DNA of 64,000 nucleotides from Sphingomonas caeni (GCF_026013415.1 NZ_JAPDOK010000001.1:623342-687341), one strand, 5' to 3'; positions 18,942 to 27,806 are shown, counted from the stretch's first letter. Numbers and translations: made by a program. Notes: a model not told the origin generated them from the letters alone.

Positions 18942-19342
18942 GACGGGTCGGCGAAGGTCATGCGCCGCGCGGGATCGAAGGCGATCGTGTCGATCAGCAG
19001 ATAGGGAAAGCCCCCGCGTGTCTTTTTCACGGTCCCGCTGAAGCTGCCCCAGATCGATCCGCCGCCGAACATCTTGCCCGGATAGGCCGATGCGAGGAAA
19101 GCACTGACCCGGTCCGACGCCTTCGAGGTGAGCGAGACGAACAGCGTCTCCTCGGCACAGCCATCGGGATGGATCTGCTGATAGTGGATGTCCCAATCAT
19201 AGCGGCCCGTGACGCTCACCCGCTCGCCGATCCGCGACACCAGCAATCCGGGCTCCGCGGCGATCTCGCAGGCCGAGGGACCGTGCTGGACGGGAGCAAG
19301 GGCGAGAAACAGCGCGAGTCCGATCATATATGCATGATACAT
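18938..19342 (-). CDS. Small secreted hypothetical protein
   Basis: Protein of 134 aa (126 aa if the ATG at 19327 is used). A hydrophobic N-terminus ([14 protein letters not shown]) looks like a signal peptide. The mature part has two Cys and a beta-rich pattern ([20 protein letters not shown]), resembling a small OB- or immunoglobulin-like fold; no family recognised. Its stop shares CTAG with purD. It is divergent from the vWA gene starting at 19439. Confidence 0.75.
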   Translation of the reverse strand: MYHAYMIGLALFLALAPVQHGPSACEIAAEPGLLVSRIGERVSVTGRYDWDIHYQQIHPDGCAEETLFVSLTSKASDRVSAFLASAYPGKMFGGGSIWGSFSGTVKKTRGGFPYLLIDTIAFDPARRMTFADPS

Positions 19343-19438
19343 TATATCTCGTTCATCCGCCAGTCATAACGGGCGCGCGACATTCCCCGTTCGGGCCGCC
19401 GGGAGAGGGCCGCCCGCAATCATTAGGGGAGTCAGCCT

Positions 19439-21313
19439 ATGTCGCGTTCCGCCCTGTTGATCGGCAGCGTTTCGCTCCTTCTCACCTCCGCCGCGCCCCC
19501 GCCCCTGCTCGCGCAGGACGGCCCCCGGATCGCCCGGCAGGACCGCTCGCCGGTCCGCTGCCATGACGGCGACAATGATCGGGAGCGATACCGCCCCGCC
19601 CCGCGCGGCCGCCCGGTGCCGGTCTATGCCCCGGCACCCCCGCCGGCCCCTACCCGGGTCCAGCCCCAGTCCCAGGAGGTCACCGTCACCGGCGTGCGCG
19701 CCTCGCTGTCCAATTCGCCGAATGCGAAGGTCAATAGCGGCCAGACGGTCGATGCGATCACCGCCGAGGATGTCGGCGCGCTGCCCGACCGCTCGGTCAC
19801 CGAATCGGTCCAGCGCGTCCCCGGCGTCGCGATGAACCGCTCGGGCCAGCTTAGCCAGGGTTTTACCGCCGCGCCCCAGAGCGAACCCTATGGCGCGCCC
19901 GGCAATACCGAGCGCTACCAGGGCCAGTCGGTCGCCTCGATCCTGTCGGTCCAGACCCAGCCGATCTCGACCTTCTCGGTCGATGTCGACACCGGCGCCT
20001 ATTCGAACGTCCGCCGCTTCCTCAACCAGCGCCAGGCGGTCCCCGCCGAAGCGGTGCGCACCGAGGAGATGATCAACTATTTCCGCTACGATTATCCCCG
20101 CCCCACCAGCCGCGACGTGCCGTTCAGCGTCACCACCGACGTGTCGCGCACCCCGTGGAACAAGAACACCCGCCTGCTGAGGATCGGCCTGCGCGGCTAT
20201 GACGTCAGCGCCAAGGGGCGCCCGCCCGCGAACCTCGTCTTCCTCGTCGATGTCTCGGGATCGATGGACGAGCCCGAGAAACTGCCGCTCGTCAAACAGG
20301 CGCTCAGCCTGCTCGCCGACCGGCTGACGCCCAACGACAAGGTCTCGATCGTCGTCTGTGCCGGCGCCGCGGGCGTCGTGCTCGATCCGACCTCGAACCC
20401 CCGCTACATCAAGCAGGCGCTCGATTGCCTGGAAGCCGGCGGCTCGACCGCGGGCGGCGAAGGCATCAAGCTCGCCTATGACGTCGCCCGCAAGAATTTC
20501 ATGCCTGGCGGAATCAACCGGATCATGCTCGCCACCGATGGCGACTTCAACGTCGGCGTAAGCGACAACAAATCGATGGAAGCGCTGGTCAAGCGCAACC
20601 GCGAGAGCGGGATCACCCTCACCACGCTCGGCTTCGGTGACGGCAATTACAACGAAGCGATGATGGAGCGGATCGCGGACGTCGGGAACGGCAATTATTG
20701 CTATATCGACAGCCCGATGGAGGCCCGCAAGGTGCTCGACGACGAGCTGTCGGCGACGCTCTTCACCATCGCGAAGGATGTGAAGGTCCAGGTCGAGTTC
20801 AACCCCGCCCAGGTCAAGGAATATCGCCTGATCGGCTATGAGAACCGCGCGCTGGCGAACGAGGATTTCGCCAACGATGCGGTCGATGCCGGCGATATCG
20901 GCGCCGGGCACCAGGTGACCGCGCTCTACGAGATCGTCCCTGCGGACGGCGCGGGCTGGCTGCCCGAACGCCGCTACGACGCGACCCCGCCGCTCGGCCG
21001 CGGCACCGCGCCCGAGGCCGCCTTCGTCAAGCTGCGCTACAAGCTGCCCGGCGAGCGCGAGTCGCGGCTGATCTCGCAGCCCGTCTGGGCCCGCCAATTG
21101 AGCGGCGCGATCGAGCCGCAGGGCGATATGGCCTTCATCGTCGCGGTGGCGGCGTTCGGCCAGCGGCTGCGCGGCGACAAGTATCTGAACGGGTTCAGTT
21201 TCTCGCAGATCGGAATGCTCGCGGGCGACTCGAACGACTATTGGCGGAGCGAATTCGGCCGGCTGGTCCGTCTCGCAGATGCACAATATCCGCGCCAGAG
21301 GCGTGGGGATTGA
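19439..21313 (+). CDS. von Willebrand factor A protein (YfbK-like) with TonB-plug-like segment
   Basis: Protein of 624 aa; GGGGAG precedes the ATG. A signal peptide ends near LLAQ (26), followed by a Pro-rich linker. Residues about 79-133 (EVTVTGVRASL ... AITAEDVGALPD ... VQRVPGVAMNR) match the plug-domain start of TonB-dependent receptors, which is unexpected here. From about 175 the YfbK-type arrangement begins: an N-terminal vWF region (STFSVDVDTGAYSNVRRFL), a vWA domain with MIDAS DVSGSMD at 271-277, and a DUF3520-like C-terminus. Exported; no transmembrane barrel. Role unknown. Confidence 0.9.
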   Translation: MSRSALLIGSVSLLLTSAAPPPLLAQDGPRIARQDRSPVRCHDGDNDRERYRPAPRGRPVPVYAPAPPPAPTRVQPQSQEVTVTGVRASLSNSPNAKVNSGQTVDAITAEDVGALPDRSVTESVQRVPGVAMNRSGQLSQGFTAAPQSEPYGAPGNTERYQGQSVASILSVQTQPISTFSVDVDTGAYSNVRRFLNQRQAVPAEAVRTEEMINYFRYDYPRPTSRDVPFSVTTDVSRTPWNKNTRLLRIGLRGYDVSAKGRPPANLVFLVDVSGSMDEPEKLPLVKQALSLLADRLTPNDKVSIVVCAGAAGVVLDPTSNPRYIKQALDCLEAGGSTAGGEGIKLAYDVARKNFMPGGINRIMLATDGDFNVGVSDNKSMEALVKRNRESGITLTTLGFGDGNYNEAMMERIADVGNGNYCYIDSPMEARKVLDDELSATLFTIAKDVKVQVEFNPAQVKEYRLIGYENRALANEDFANDAVDAGDIGAGHQVTALYEIVPADGAGWLPERRYDATPPLGRGTAPEAAFVKLRYKLPGERESRLISQPVWARQLSGAIEPQGDMAFIVAVAAFGQRLRGDKYLNGFSFSQIGMLAGDSNDYWRSEFGRLVRLADAQYPRQRRGD

Positions 21314-21381
21314 CTCGACTGCGTCCAATCCGGCGCTATTCATCGGGACGAAGACTCGCTGAATAGCGTCGGGAGGGCGCC

Positions 21382-22455
21382 ATGATGAACCTGCAGTCGA
21401 CCGCGCCCCTGGTGGCCGGCGGTCCGGAGTGGCTGACGCTTCCTTTCGCGCTGATGGCCGCGGGCCTTCTGGTCGTGCTGCTGTTCCTGTGGTGGATCGC
21501 GGCCCTTGCCGGGCGCAAGGCGCGCGAGGCCCGCGAGCTCAAGGACCGCGACGATTATTTCTACGCCGCGCCCGAGGCGGAGACCGCACGCCCGATCACC
21601 CCGCCGCCGCCCGCGCCGATCCCGGTGGCCGACGCGCCCGAGCCCGAGCCCGTCGTCGAGGCCGCTCCCGAGCCCGAACCGGCCGTCGAGGCCGAGCCGG
21701 AGCCTGAACCCGTCGCCGTCGAAGGTGCCCCGGCGCGCGAACCCGAGCCCGAGCCGCTCCCCGAAGCACCGAGCGCCGAAGCCGAGCCGCTCGACGCCTC
21801 GCCCGCGGGCGAAGCGCATGCGATCGCCGAACCGCCCGTCGCCGCCGAGGGCGAACCGCCCGCCGAAACGGTGATGGACGCGGTACATGAGCCCGCGCCC
21901 GAACCGGCCGCCGAAGCCGCGCCGGAGCCCGAACCGGTGGTCGAAACGGCGCCCGAGCCGGAGCCGGCCGTGGAAGCCGCGCCCGAACCCGCCGCCGAAG
22001 CGGCCCCCGAGCCAGCGCCGCTCGCCGACGAACCGATCGCCGCCGCCGCGCCGCTGGAGGCCTCGCCGGCCGCGCTGGCCGCCGATCTCGCCACCCCCGC
22101 GCCGGAACCCGCGCCCGAGCATGTCGCGGTCGAAACCGCGCCCGAGTTGGCCGCCGCCGAGCCCGCGCCTGAGCCTGCCCCCGAACCCGAACCGGCCCCT
22201 GCGCCCGCCGCCCCGGCCGCGGACGAACTCACCCGCATGAAGGGTGTCGGCCCGCGCCTCGCCGACCGGCTCAATAGCGTCGGCATCACCAGCTTCAGCC
22301 AGATCGCCGCGCTGACCCCCGACGAAGCCGCCGATCTCGATTCGAAGCTCGGCGATTTCCAGGGCCGGCTCGAGCGAGACCGCTGGATCGACCAGGCCCG
22401 CTTCCTCGCGGAGGGCGACATCGCCGGGTTCGAGAATACGTTCGGGAAGCTCTAG
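21382..22455 (+). CDS. Membrane-anchored E/P/A-rich protein with C-terminal helix-hairpin-helix
   Basis: Protein of 357 aa. GGGAGGG precedes the ATG. One transmembrane helix lies at about 17-38 (ALMAAGLLVVLLFLWWIAAL). Residues about 70-280 form a low-complexity region built from EPEP/EPAPE-type repeats, strongly acidic. The last 70 residues hold a helix-hairpin-helix (RMKGVGPRLADRLNSVGI) of the type found at the ends of some NuoE and L21 proteins, followed by WIDQARFLAEGD. The layout suggests an acidic spacer holding a nucleic-acid- or protein-binding module away from the inner membrane. Function unknown. Confidence 0.85.
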   Translation: MMNLQSTAPLVAGGPEWLTLPFALMAAGLLVVLLFLWWIAALAGRKAREARELKDRDDYFYAAPEAETARPITPPPPAPIPVADAPEPEPVVEAAPEPEPAVEAEPEPEPVAVEGAPAREPEPEPLPEAPSAEAEPLDASPAGEAHAIAEPPVAAEGEPPAETVMDAVHEPAPEPAAEAAPEPEPVVETAPEPEPAVEAAPEPAAEAAPEPAPLADEPIAAAAPLEASPAALAADLATPAPEPAPEHVAVETAPELAAAEPAPEPAPEPEPAPAPAAPAADELTRMKGVGPRLADRLNSVGITSFSQIAALTPDEAADLDSKLGDFQGRLERDRWIDQARFLAEGDIAGFENTFGKL

Positions 22456-22462
22456 CGGGCGA

Positions 22463-22948
22463 TCAGCGCGCCACTTCGAGCTTCAGGATCGCGCCGTCGA
22501 AGTTGCACAGCCGCACCTGCACGCCCTCGTGCAGCGGCCCGCCGCGCGCCGCGATCCGGCGGAAGCCCCATAGCTGGCGTGGCGTATAGGCGAAGTGCGT
22601 GCCGTTCAGGTCGAACGCCTCATAGCCCCGCTCGAACGGCTGCGGGCGGAAGTTGCGGACCTTGCCCTCCATCACGGTGCAATTCCCCGCCAGCAGCGCC
22701 TTGCGCGAGAGGATCGCTGCGCCGATCGGCCCGCTTGCCAGGAAGGTGAGGACCAGCACGATGAAGGGGAAGACGATCCGCGCCACCGTGCGGCTGGGGC
22801 CCTGCCATGGCTGCTGGCCCGGAATGCGATGGTCGCCATAGATTGCCGGACCGGCGGTCGCGACGAACAGGGCACCCATCAGCAGCGACAGCCATTCGCG
22901 CGTCATCGCGCTCCAGCTGGCGGCGTCGAACACGGTCACATAGTGCAT
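22463..22948 (-). CDS. Two-helix membrane hypothetical protein
   Basis: Protein of 161 aa with predicted membrane helices at about 18-36 (LSLLMGALFVATAGPAIYG) and 55-78 (IVFPFIVLVLTFLASGPIGAAIL), and a soluble C-terminal half with two Cys (NCTVMEG, RLCNFDG). It starts 20 nt after the stop of the CNNM/CorC gene on the same strand and probably shares its transcript. No family recognised. Confidence 0.78.
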   Translation of the reverse strand: MHYVTVFDAASWSAMTREWLSLLMGALFVATAGPAIYGDHRIPGQQPWQGPSRTVARIVFPFIVLVLTFLASGPIGAAILSRKALLAGNCTVMEGKVRNFRPQPFERGYEAFDLNGTHFAYTPRQLWGFRRIAARGGPLHEGVQVRLCNFDGAILKLEVAR

Positions 22949-22968
22949 GTCCGCCGCCTCTCGCCGCC

Positions 22969-24267
22969 CTACTCCGCCTCGCGCACCAGCAATTTGTCGA
23001 TCTTGCGCTCGTCCATGTCGACGATCTCGAAGCGCCAGCCCTGTTCGGTGAAACTCTCGCCCTCGACCGGCAGCTTCTTGAGCACCGCCAGCGCGAGCCC
23101 CGCAACGGTCGCATAGTCGCGGTCCTCGGGCAGGTCGATGCCGATCCGCTCGGCGAGCGAATCCGCCGCCATCTGGCCCGAGACGAGCAGCGATCCGTCC
23201 TCGCGCACCACCACATTGGGATTCTCGCCGGGCACCGCGTCCGACGCCAGCTCGCCAGCGATCGCCGCGAGCAGGTTGGCGGGGGTCACGATCCCTTCGA
23301 AATGGCCATATTCGTCATGGACGAGCCCCATCGGCACTTCCGCCCGGCGCAGCGCCCCAAGGGCGTCCATCGCATCGACCGTATCGGGCAGGATCGGCGC
23401 CTCGCGCATCAGCTTGCGCAGGTCGAGCGCCTCGCCGCGGAACAGCGCCCCGACGATATCGCGCGCCTGTACCACGCCGATGACGGCGTCGATCGATCCC
23501 TCGCCCACCGGCAGCCGCGTGTGCGGCGTCGCCAGCAGCGCCTTGCGGATCCCGGCATCGTCGAGCCCGACATCGACCCAGTCGCAATCGGTGCGCGGCG
23601 TCATCACCTCGCGCACCGGCCGGTCCGCCAGCCGCACCACGCTCGAGATGATCGAGCGCTCATGCTCCTCGATCACCCCGGATCGCGTGGCCTCGGCGAC
23701 GATCAGGTGGAGCTCCTCGGCGGTAACGCGATTTTCCGATTCGCGGTTGAGCCCGATCAGGCGGAAGATCAGCCCGCTGCTCTGGTCGAGCAGCCATACG
23801 ATCGGCGCGGTTATCCGGCTGAGCCACAGCATCGGTACGGCCATCGCCACCGCGATCGGCTCGGGCGAGCGCAGCGCGAACTGCTTGGGCACCAGCTCGC
23901 CCACCACAAGGCTGGCGAAGGTGGTGATGCCGATCACCAGCACCAGGCTCACGGTCTGCGCGGTTTCCGCGCTCAGCCCCAGCAGCTCGATCCGCTTGGC
24001 CACCGGCTCGCCCAGGCTGGCGCCCGAATAGGCACCCGCGATGATGCCGATCAGCGTGATGCCGATCTGGACGGTCGAGAGGAACTTGCCCGGGTCCGCC
24101 GCCAGCGCGATCGCGGTGCGCGCGCCATGCTTGCCGACCCGCGCCAGCGCCTCGAGCCGCGCGGGGCGCGCCGAGACGATCGCCAGCTCGGACATCGAGA
24201 AGACGCCGTTGAGCGCGATCAGGGCGAGGATGATCGCGACGTCGATCCAGGGGAAGGGTGGGACCAT
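22969..24267 (-). CDS. CNNM/CorC-type membrane protein (DUF21-CBS-CorC)
   Basis: Protein of 432 aa from ATG 24267, preceded by GAGGA at good spacing; ATG 24282 would add five residues. DUF21/CNNM transmembrane region at about 1-185 (IALNGVFSMSELAIVSARPARLE), a CBS pair at about 205-330 (REVMTPRTDCDWVD) and a CorC_HlyC domain at the end. The family is annotated as hemolysin-like but is linked to magnesium and cobalt efflux. Divergent from the OmpA lipoprotein gene. Confidence 0.92.
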   Translation of the reverse strand: MVPPFPWIDVAIILALIALNGVFSMSELAIVSARPARLEALARVGKHGARTAIALAADPGKFLSTVQIGITLIGIIAGAYSGASLGEPVAKRIELLGLSAETAQTVSLVLVIGITTFASLVVGELVPKQFALRSPEPIAVAMAVPMLWLSRITAPIVWLLDQSSGLIFRLIGLNRESENRVTAEELHLIVAEATRSGVIEEHERSIISSVVRLADRPVREVMTPRTDCDWVDVGLDDAGIRKALLATPHTRLPVGEGSIDAVIGVVQARDIVGALFRGEALDLRKLMREAPILPDTVDAMDALGALRRAEVPMGLVHDEYGHFEGIVTPANLLAAIAGELASDAVPGENPNVVVREDGSLLVSGQMAADSLAERIGIDLPEDRDYATVAGLALAVLKKLPVEGESFTEQGWRFEIVDMDERKIDKLLVREAE

Positions 24268-24385
24268 GGGCTGGGTCCTCATACAGCGGGTTCCCCGTGG
24301 TTCACAACAGGCTGCGGCATCAAACGACCCGCAACCGGAACAAGCGCTAGCCGCGGTCTGTTTGACCGTGCCTAAGGAGATTATC

Positions 24386-25048
24386 ATGAACCGCTATCCG
24401 CCCCTGATCGCCCTCACCGCGCTGACGCTGCTCACCAGCGCGTGCGTCACCGATCCCAACACCGGCGAACGCCGCGTCTCGCGGGCCGCGATCGGCGGGA
24501 TTGGCGGAGCGCTTGGCGGCTATCTGGTCGGCGATATCGTCGGCGGCCGGAACGATCGGACCGAAAAGCTGATCGGGGCCGGCATTGGGGGGCTCGCGGG
24601 CGTCGCCGTCGGTTCGTATATGGACCGGCAGGAGCAGGATCTGCGCCGCCGCACGGCCGGAACCGACATCCAGGTGATCCGCAACGGCGACGAGCTGATC
24701 CTGCGCATGCCCTCCAGCATCACCTTCGCGACCGACAGTGCGGCGATCGACCCGCGCTACGCCCCCACGCTCGATCAGGTGGCGATGGTGCTACGCGACT
24801 ATGAACAGACCTATGTCGATGTCTACGGCCACACCGATTCGCGCGGATCGGACGACTATAACCAGTCCCTTTCGGAGCGTCGCGCGGCCTCGGTCGCGGA
24901 CTATCTCGCGGCGCGCGGCGTTCGCAGCGTCAGGCTCGGCACGCGCGGCTTCGGCGAGACCCAACCGGTCGCCAGCAACGAAACCGACGCCGGCCGCGCC
25001 GCCAACCGGCGCGTCGAGATCAAGCTCGTGCCGATTCGCCGCGACTGA
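24386..25048 (+). CDS. OmpA-family lipoprotein
   Basis: Protein of 220 aa. The SD AAGGAGA and the lipoprotein signal peptide with Cys20 (LLTSAC) set the start at 24386. Residues about 33-75 are a glycine-zipper region (IGGIGGALGGYLVG, GAGIGGLAGVAVG). Residues about 105-220 are an OmpA peptidoglycan-binding domain with YGHTDSRGSDDYNQSLSERR and NRRVEI, as in YiaD-type proteins. It probably links the outer membrane to the peptidoglycan. Its stop abuts the tadA stop on the other strand with no gap. Confidence 0.93.
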   Translation: MNRYPPLIALTALTLLTSACVTDPNTGERRVSRAAIGGIGGALGGYLVGDIVGGRNDRTEKLIGAGIGGLAGVAVGSYMDRQEQDLRRRTAGTDIQVIRNGDELILRMPSSITFATDSAAIDPRYAPTLDQVAMVLRDYEQTYVDVYGHTDSRGSDDYNQSLSERRAASVADYLAARGVRSVRLGTRGFGETQPVASNETDAGRAANRRVEIKLVPIRRD

Positions 25049-25501
25049 TCAGCCGCGCCGGTCCCTGAAGAAGTCCCGCAGCAGCCCCGCTGCCTCGCCT
25101 TCGCCGATGCCGGAATAGATTTCGGGCCTGTGGTGGCAGGTCGGCTGGGCGAAGAAGCGAGGGCCATGCTCGATCGCGCCGCCCTTGGGATCGCTCGCGC
25201 CATAATAGAGCCGCGCGATCCGGGCGTGCGCGATCGCGCCTGCGCACATCGCGCAGGGCTCGAGCGTCACCCACAGGTCGCAATCCTCGAGCCGTTCGCG
25301 CCCGAGCAGCGCCGCGCCCTCGCGGATCACCCGCATCTCGGCATGCGCGGTCGGATCGGCGAGCCCGCGCGGCGCGTTCCCCGCCGCCACGATCACCCGT
25401 CCGCCCTGCACGAGCACCGCCCCTACCGGCACCTCGCCCGCTTGCGCAGCGCCACGGGCGGCCTCCAGCGCGGCGCGCATCGGTTCGGGGAGCGGGAACA
25501 T
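25049..25501 (-). CDS. tadA: tRNA-specific adenosine deaminase
   Basis: Protein of 150 aa. The zinc deaminase motifs are intact: H53-A-E55 and PCAMC with C83 and C86. TadA makes inosine at the wobble base of tRNA-Arg(ACG). I prefer ATG 25501; ATG 25528 would add nine residues read from the giant-hairpin repeat that begins at 25512, and neither start has a clear SD. The Pmp3-type gene lies upstream on the same strand beyond the repeat. Confidence 0.92.
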   Translation of the reverse strand: MFPLPEPMRAALEAARGAAQAGEVPVGAVLVQGGRVIVAAGNAPRGLADPTAHAEMRVIREGAALLGRERLEDCDLWVTLEPCAMCAGAIAHARIARLYYGASDPKGGAIEHGPRFFAQPTCHHRPEIYSGIGEGEAAGLLRDFFRDRRG

Positions 25502-25511
25502 GGGTGGGGGT

Positions 25512-25660
25512 CTAGGATGGATCGACATTTAGTCCAGACCGAGTCGAAAATGGTGGTTTTGCGTGACCCGGAGCGCAGCGTGCTAAAGGCACGTGAGCAC
25601 CGGAAGCGCGCGGAACCGCCATTTGCAGGCCGGTATGGGCTGAATGGCGATCCATCCTAG
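25512..25660. repeat. Giant-hairpin dispersed repeat, copy A
   Basis: A 149-nt imperfect palindrome. Its ends are an exact 13-bp inverted pair (25512-25524 and 25648-25660, CTAGGATGGATCG type), and pairing continues inward through most of the element, mismatches being largely T/C or A/G changes that keep G-U pairs. The centre is a GTGC/GCAC hairpin. The terminal CTAG at 25657-25660 supplies the TAG stop of the Pmp3-type gene. Copy B is at 61781-61928; the middle 60 nt are nearly identical. Confidence 0.85.
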
Positions 25661-25830
25661 CCCGCCGCGCCCCTCAGCACCACCCACAAGGCATAGGCCA
25701 TGCCCGGCACGAAGCCGAGCAACGTCAGTCCACAGGCAATGGCGAACGCGCGCGAACCGCCGCGGGCGAGATACACGCCCAGCGGCGGCAACAGGATCGC
25801 CGCGGCTATCTGCCCCGGCGACCCGACCAT
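25657..25830 (-). CDS. YqaE/Pmp3-family small membrane protein
   Basis: Protein of 57 aa: a short N-terminus, a first hydrophobic helix with the family-typical LLPPLGVYLARG, and a second helix (LTLLGFVPGMAYALWVV). Length and motif fit Pmp3/YqaE proteolipids, which influence membrane potential and stress tolerance. ATG at 25830 lies one base after the stop of the upstream gene (25832-25834), so the two are an operon. The TAG stop lies inside the terminal CTAG of the giant-hairpin repeat. Confidence 0.85.
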   Translation of the reverse strand: MVGSPGQIAAAILLPPLGVYLARGGSRAFAIACGLTLLGFVPGMAYALWVVLRGAAG

Positions 25831-25831
25831 C

Positions 25832-26113
25832 CTATTTCTTCGCGGCCGGCGTCGCCCCCGGCGCCGGCTTCACTTCGACCGTCGGCAGCGTGACGACGGT
25901 GTTCTTCATCTCGACCGTGGGCGTCACGACGGTGACGTTGGTGGTACCGGTCTCGACCGTCCCGGTCTGGACCGTCGGCAGCTTGCCGCCATCCATCTTG
26001 AATTCGAACGACGGCATCTGGCCCGCCTTCCAGTCGATCTTCAGCATGCCGAGCGAGATCAACACCACGGCGGCCAGCACCAGCAGGCCCAAAAGCACCA
26101 GGATTCCACGCAT
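25832..26113 (-). CDS. Single-pass membrane-anchored protein with Thr/Val-rich repeats
   Basis: Protein of 93 aa; GGGGAG precedes ATG 26113 on the minus strand. A transmembrane helix fills about 3-24 (GILVLLGLLVLAAVVLISLG). The outer part has a Val/Thr repeat pattern (LPTVQTGTVETGTTNV, TVVTPTVEMKNTVVTLPTVE) and a Pro/Ala/Lys tail. No family recognised. It is immediately upstream of the Pmp3-type gene. Confidence 0.8.
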   Translation of the reverse strand: MRGILVLLGLLVLAAVVLISLGMLKIDWKAGQMPSFEFKMDGGKLPTVQTGTVETGTTNVTVVTPTVEMKNTVVTLPTVEVKPAPGATPAAKK

Positions 26114-26205
26114 CGTTTCAGCTCCCCTATTGATTCCGTCTGCGTAATAACGCGCCATTCACCATGCGAGTTGCACGCGCACAAGCGGAATAACGGGCGA
26201 ATCGG

Positions 26206-26234
26206 TTGACGCCCCGTCCCATAACGGTTATCGG
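26206..26234 (+). promoter_or_regulatory. Sigma-70-like promoter of rpmB
   Basis: TTGACG (26206-26211), a 17-nt spacer and TATCGG (26229-26234) form a good housekeeping promoter 42 nt upstream of the rpmB start. Prediction from spacing and sequence only. Confidence 0.55.
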
Positions 26235-26275
26235 CGCGGCCTTTCCGGCTCCGGCCAAACTCAGGATTTACAGCA

Positions 26276-26575
26276 ATGTCGCGCATTTGCGAGCTGACCG
26301 GCAAGGGCCGGCAGGTGGGCCACAATGTTTCCCACGCCAACAACAAGACCAAGCGGACCTTCCTGCCCAACCTGCAGAATGTCACGCTGATCTCGGACGC
26401 GCTGGGCAAGAGCGTCAAGCTGCGCGTCTCGACGCACGGCCTGCGTTCGGTCGAGCATGTCGGCGGCCTCGACAATTGGCTGCTCAAGACGAGCGACGAG
26501 GATCTGTCGCTGCGCTGCCGCCGCCTGAAGCGCGACGTGCGCAAGGCGAACGCCGGAACCGCCGCAGCCGCCTGA
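26276..26575 (+). CDS. rpmB: 50S ribosomal protein L28
   Basis: Protein of 99 aa with the L28 core ([23 protein letters not shown], with RTFLPNLQ and RRLKRDV), at the usual alphaproteobacterial length of about 95-100. It is a component of the large ribosomal subunit. It has its own promoter-like site at 26206 and is followed by a strong terminator, so probably monocistronic. Confidence 0.97.
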   Translation: MSRICELTGKGRQVGHNVSHANNKTKRTFLPNLQNVTLISDALGKSVKLRVSTHGLRSVEHVGGLDNWLLKTSDEDLSLRCRRLKRDVRKANAGTAAAA

Positions 26576-26597
26576 AGGCGATTCGCGGCAAGGCTGA

Positions 26598-26636
26598 CGG
26601 CCCGTTCTCCACCCGGAGAGCGGGCCGTTCGCGTTT
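26598..26636 (+). terminator. Rho-independent terminator after rpmB
   Basis: A 13-bp stem (26598-26610 with 26614-26626, CGGCCCGTTCTCC against its near complement) with a 3-nt loop, followed by a T-rich stretch ending TTTT at 26633-26636, 22 nt past the rpmB stop. Confidence 0.85.
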
Positions 26637-26657
26637 TCCAGCAGCCGACCCCATCCC

Positions 26658-26746
26658 CGTTCGCCCTGAGCTTGTCGAAGGGCTGCTCTTCTTCATTCCC
26701 ATGGCCGGAAAAGAAAGACAGGGCTTCGACGAGCTCAGCGCGAACG
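26658..26746. repeat. Degenerate palindromic intergenic repeat
   Basis: The arm at 26658-26683 differs by one base from the arm at 15007; the opposite arm (about 26720-26746) is a diverged inverted copy. It lies between rpmB and the convergent phytase-like gene, the same setting as the 15007 copy. Confidence 0.8.
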
Positions 26747-26760
26747 GGGTTAGAAGGGAA

Positions 26761-27747
26761 TCAATCCAGCCGGAACTTGAGCAGCAGCGACTGCTCCCAC
26801 CACTCCCGGTTGTCATCCGACGCGATCCACACGATCGTCGCCCCGCCCTCCCGCGTCACCGCCAGCGCCTCGAAATTGTCGCGGATCAGGGGCGCCTCGA
26901 AGGTCGCGATCTCGCGTCCCTCCACGAACGCGCCCGGCCGAACCGCGCCGCGGCCGATGATCACCAGCTTGGCGGTAAACAGCGCCGGCGGGAGGCCGAG
27001 TGCGCGGTGGAGGATCAGCAGCCGCCCGTCGGGCAGCTCGGCCATGTCGGTCGGATCGTATCCCGGGGGCGGGCGATAGGCGAAACGCTGGATCTCCGTC
27101 TTCGGATCGGTCGGATCGCCGCGGAACAGCAATGCCTCGCGCGCCGAGCGGGTCTTGTCGTCGATCGGGCGCATCACCTCGCTGATCACGATGAAATTGC
27201 CGTTCGCGAGGCGCACCATCGCCTCGGGCCCGCCATTGGCCGCCCAGCGCACCATCGGCAGCGGCGCCAGATGCGCCTGGGCCTTGCCCGAAGCATCGTA
27301 GCGCCAGATCTCGTTCGATTGCTCGAACCCGACCCAGAAGCGGCCTGTCTTCGGGTCCGCCGTCATCGATTCGCTGTCGCGGTCGCCCTTGAGCCAGCCG
27401 GTACCGGGCCCGTCCGCGAGCTCGGCAAAGGCGGGAGCGCGGACCCGGAACCCCGCATCCATGTCGAACCGCACGAGATGCCCGCCGTCGCTGAGCAAGG
27501 TGAAGCGGTTGCCCTCGATCCGCATCGAGGAAAAGCCGCCGAACGCGGGCGCCGGGCTGCGCAGCCGCACCCCGCCCAGATAGGTCAGCGACCCGATTTT
27601 CACCCGCGCGGGATCGCCCGGATCGATCGCCACAGGGGTCGCGCTCATCTCCGCCGCCCCTCGAAAATGCTCCGCGGGCTCCTCTCCCGAATAGGAGGGC
27701 GCGGCGAAGAGAATCAGCAGGGCGGAGAGCAGCAGGCGCCGGGACAT
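26761..27747 (-). CDS. Phytase-like esterase-family secreted protein
   Basis: Protein of 328 aa from ATG 27747 (27759 and 27816 are alternatives). A signal peptide ends near APSYSG. The rest fits the PF13449 phytase-like family, a six-bladed propeller: LTYLGGVRL, FGGFSSMRIEGNRFTLLSDGG, RDSESM, NGGPEAMVRL and NFEALAV recur at blade edges. Substrate not known; these proteins are often called esterase-like. It is convergent with rpmB. Confidence 0.88.
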   Translation of the reverse strand: MSRRLLLSALLILFAAPSYSGEEPAEHFRGAAEMSATPVAIDPGDPARVKIGSLTYLGGVRLRSPAPAFGGFSSMRIEGNRFTLLSDGGHLVRFDMDAGFRVRAPAFAELADGPGTGWLKGDRDSESMTADPKTGRFWVGFEQSNEIWRYDASGKAQAHLAPLPMVRWAANGGPEAMVRLANGNFIVISEVMRPIDDKTRSAREALLFRGDPTDPKTEIQRFAYRPPPGYDPTDMAELPDGRLLILHRALGLPPALFTAKLVIIGRGAVRPGAFVEGREIATFEAPLIRDNFEALAVTREGGATIVWIASDDNREWWEQSLLLKFRLD

Positions 27748-27806
27748 CGCGCCGACCATAGCCGCTGCCGCGCGCCGCGATAGCCGCCCCCGCAAAGATG
27801 AACGCC

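Noticed and set aside
21561..22421. Ser/Gly/Ala-rich minus-strand open frame opposite the E/P-rich protein
   Set aside because: It is the complement of the EPEP repeat region, which gives SGSG patterns on the other strand; it has no start signal.
25550..25660. Short shared reading frame (RDPERSVLKAREHRKR) in both giant-hairpin repeats
   Set aside because: The frame is conserved because the DNA is; it lacks an SD, and the inverted-repeat pairing explains the conservation better than a peptide. Kept as a repeat.
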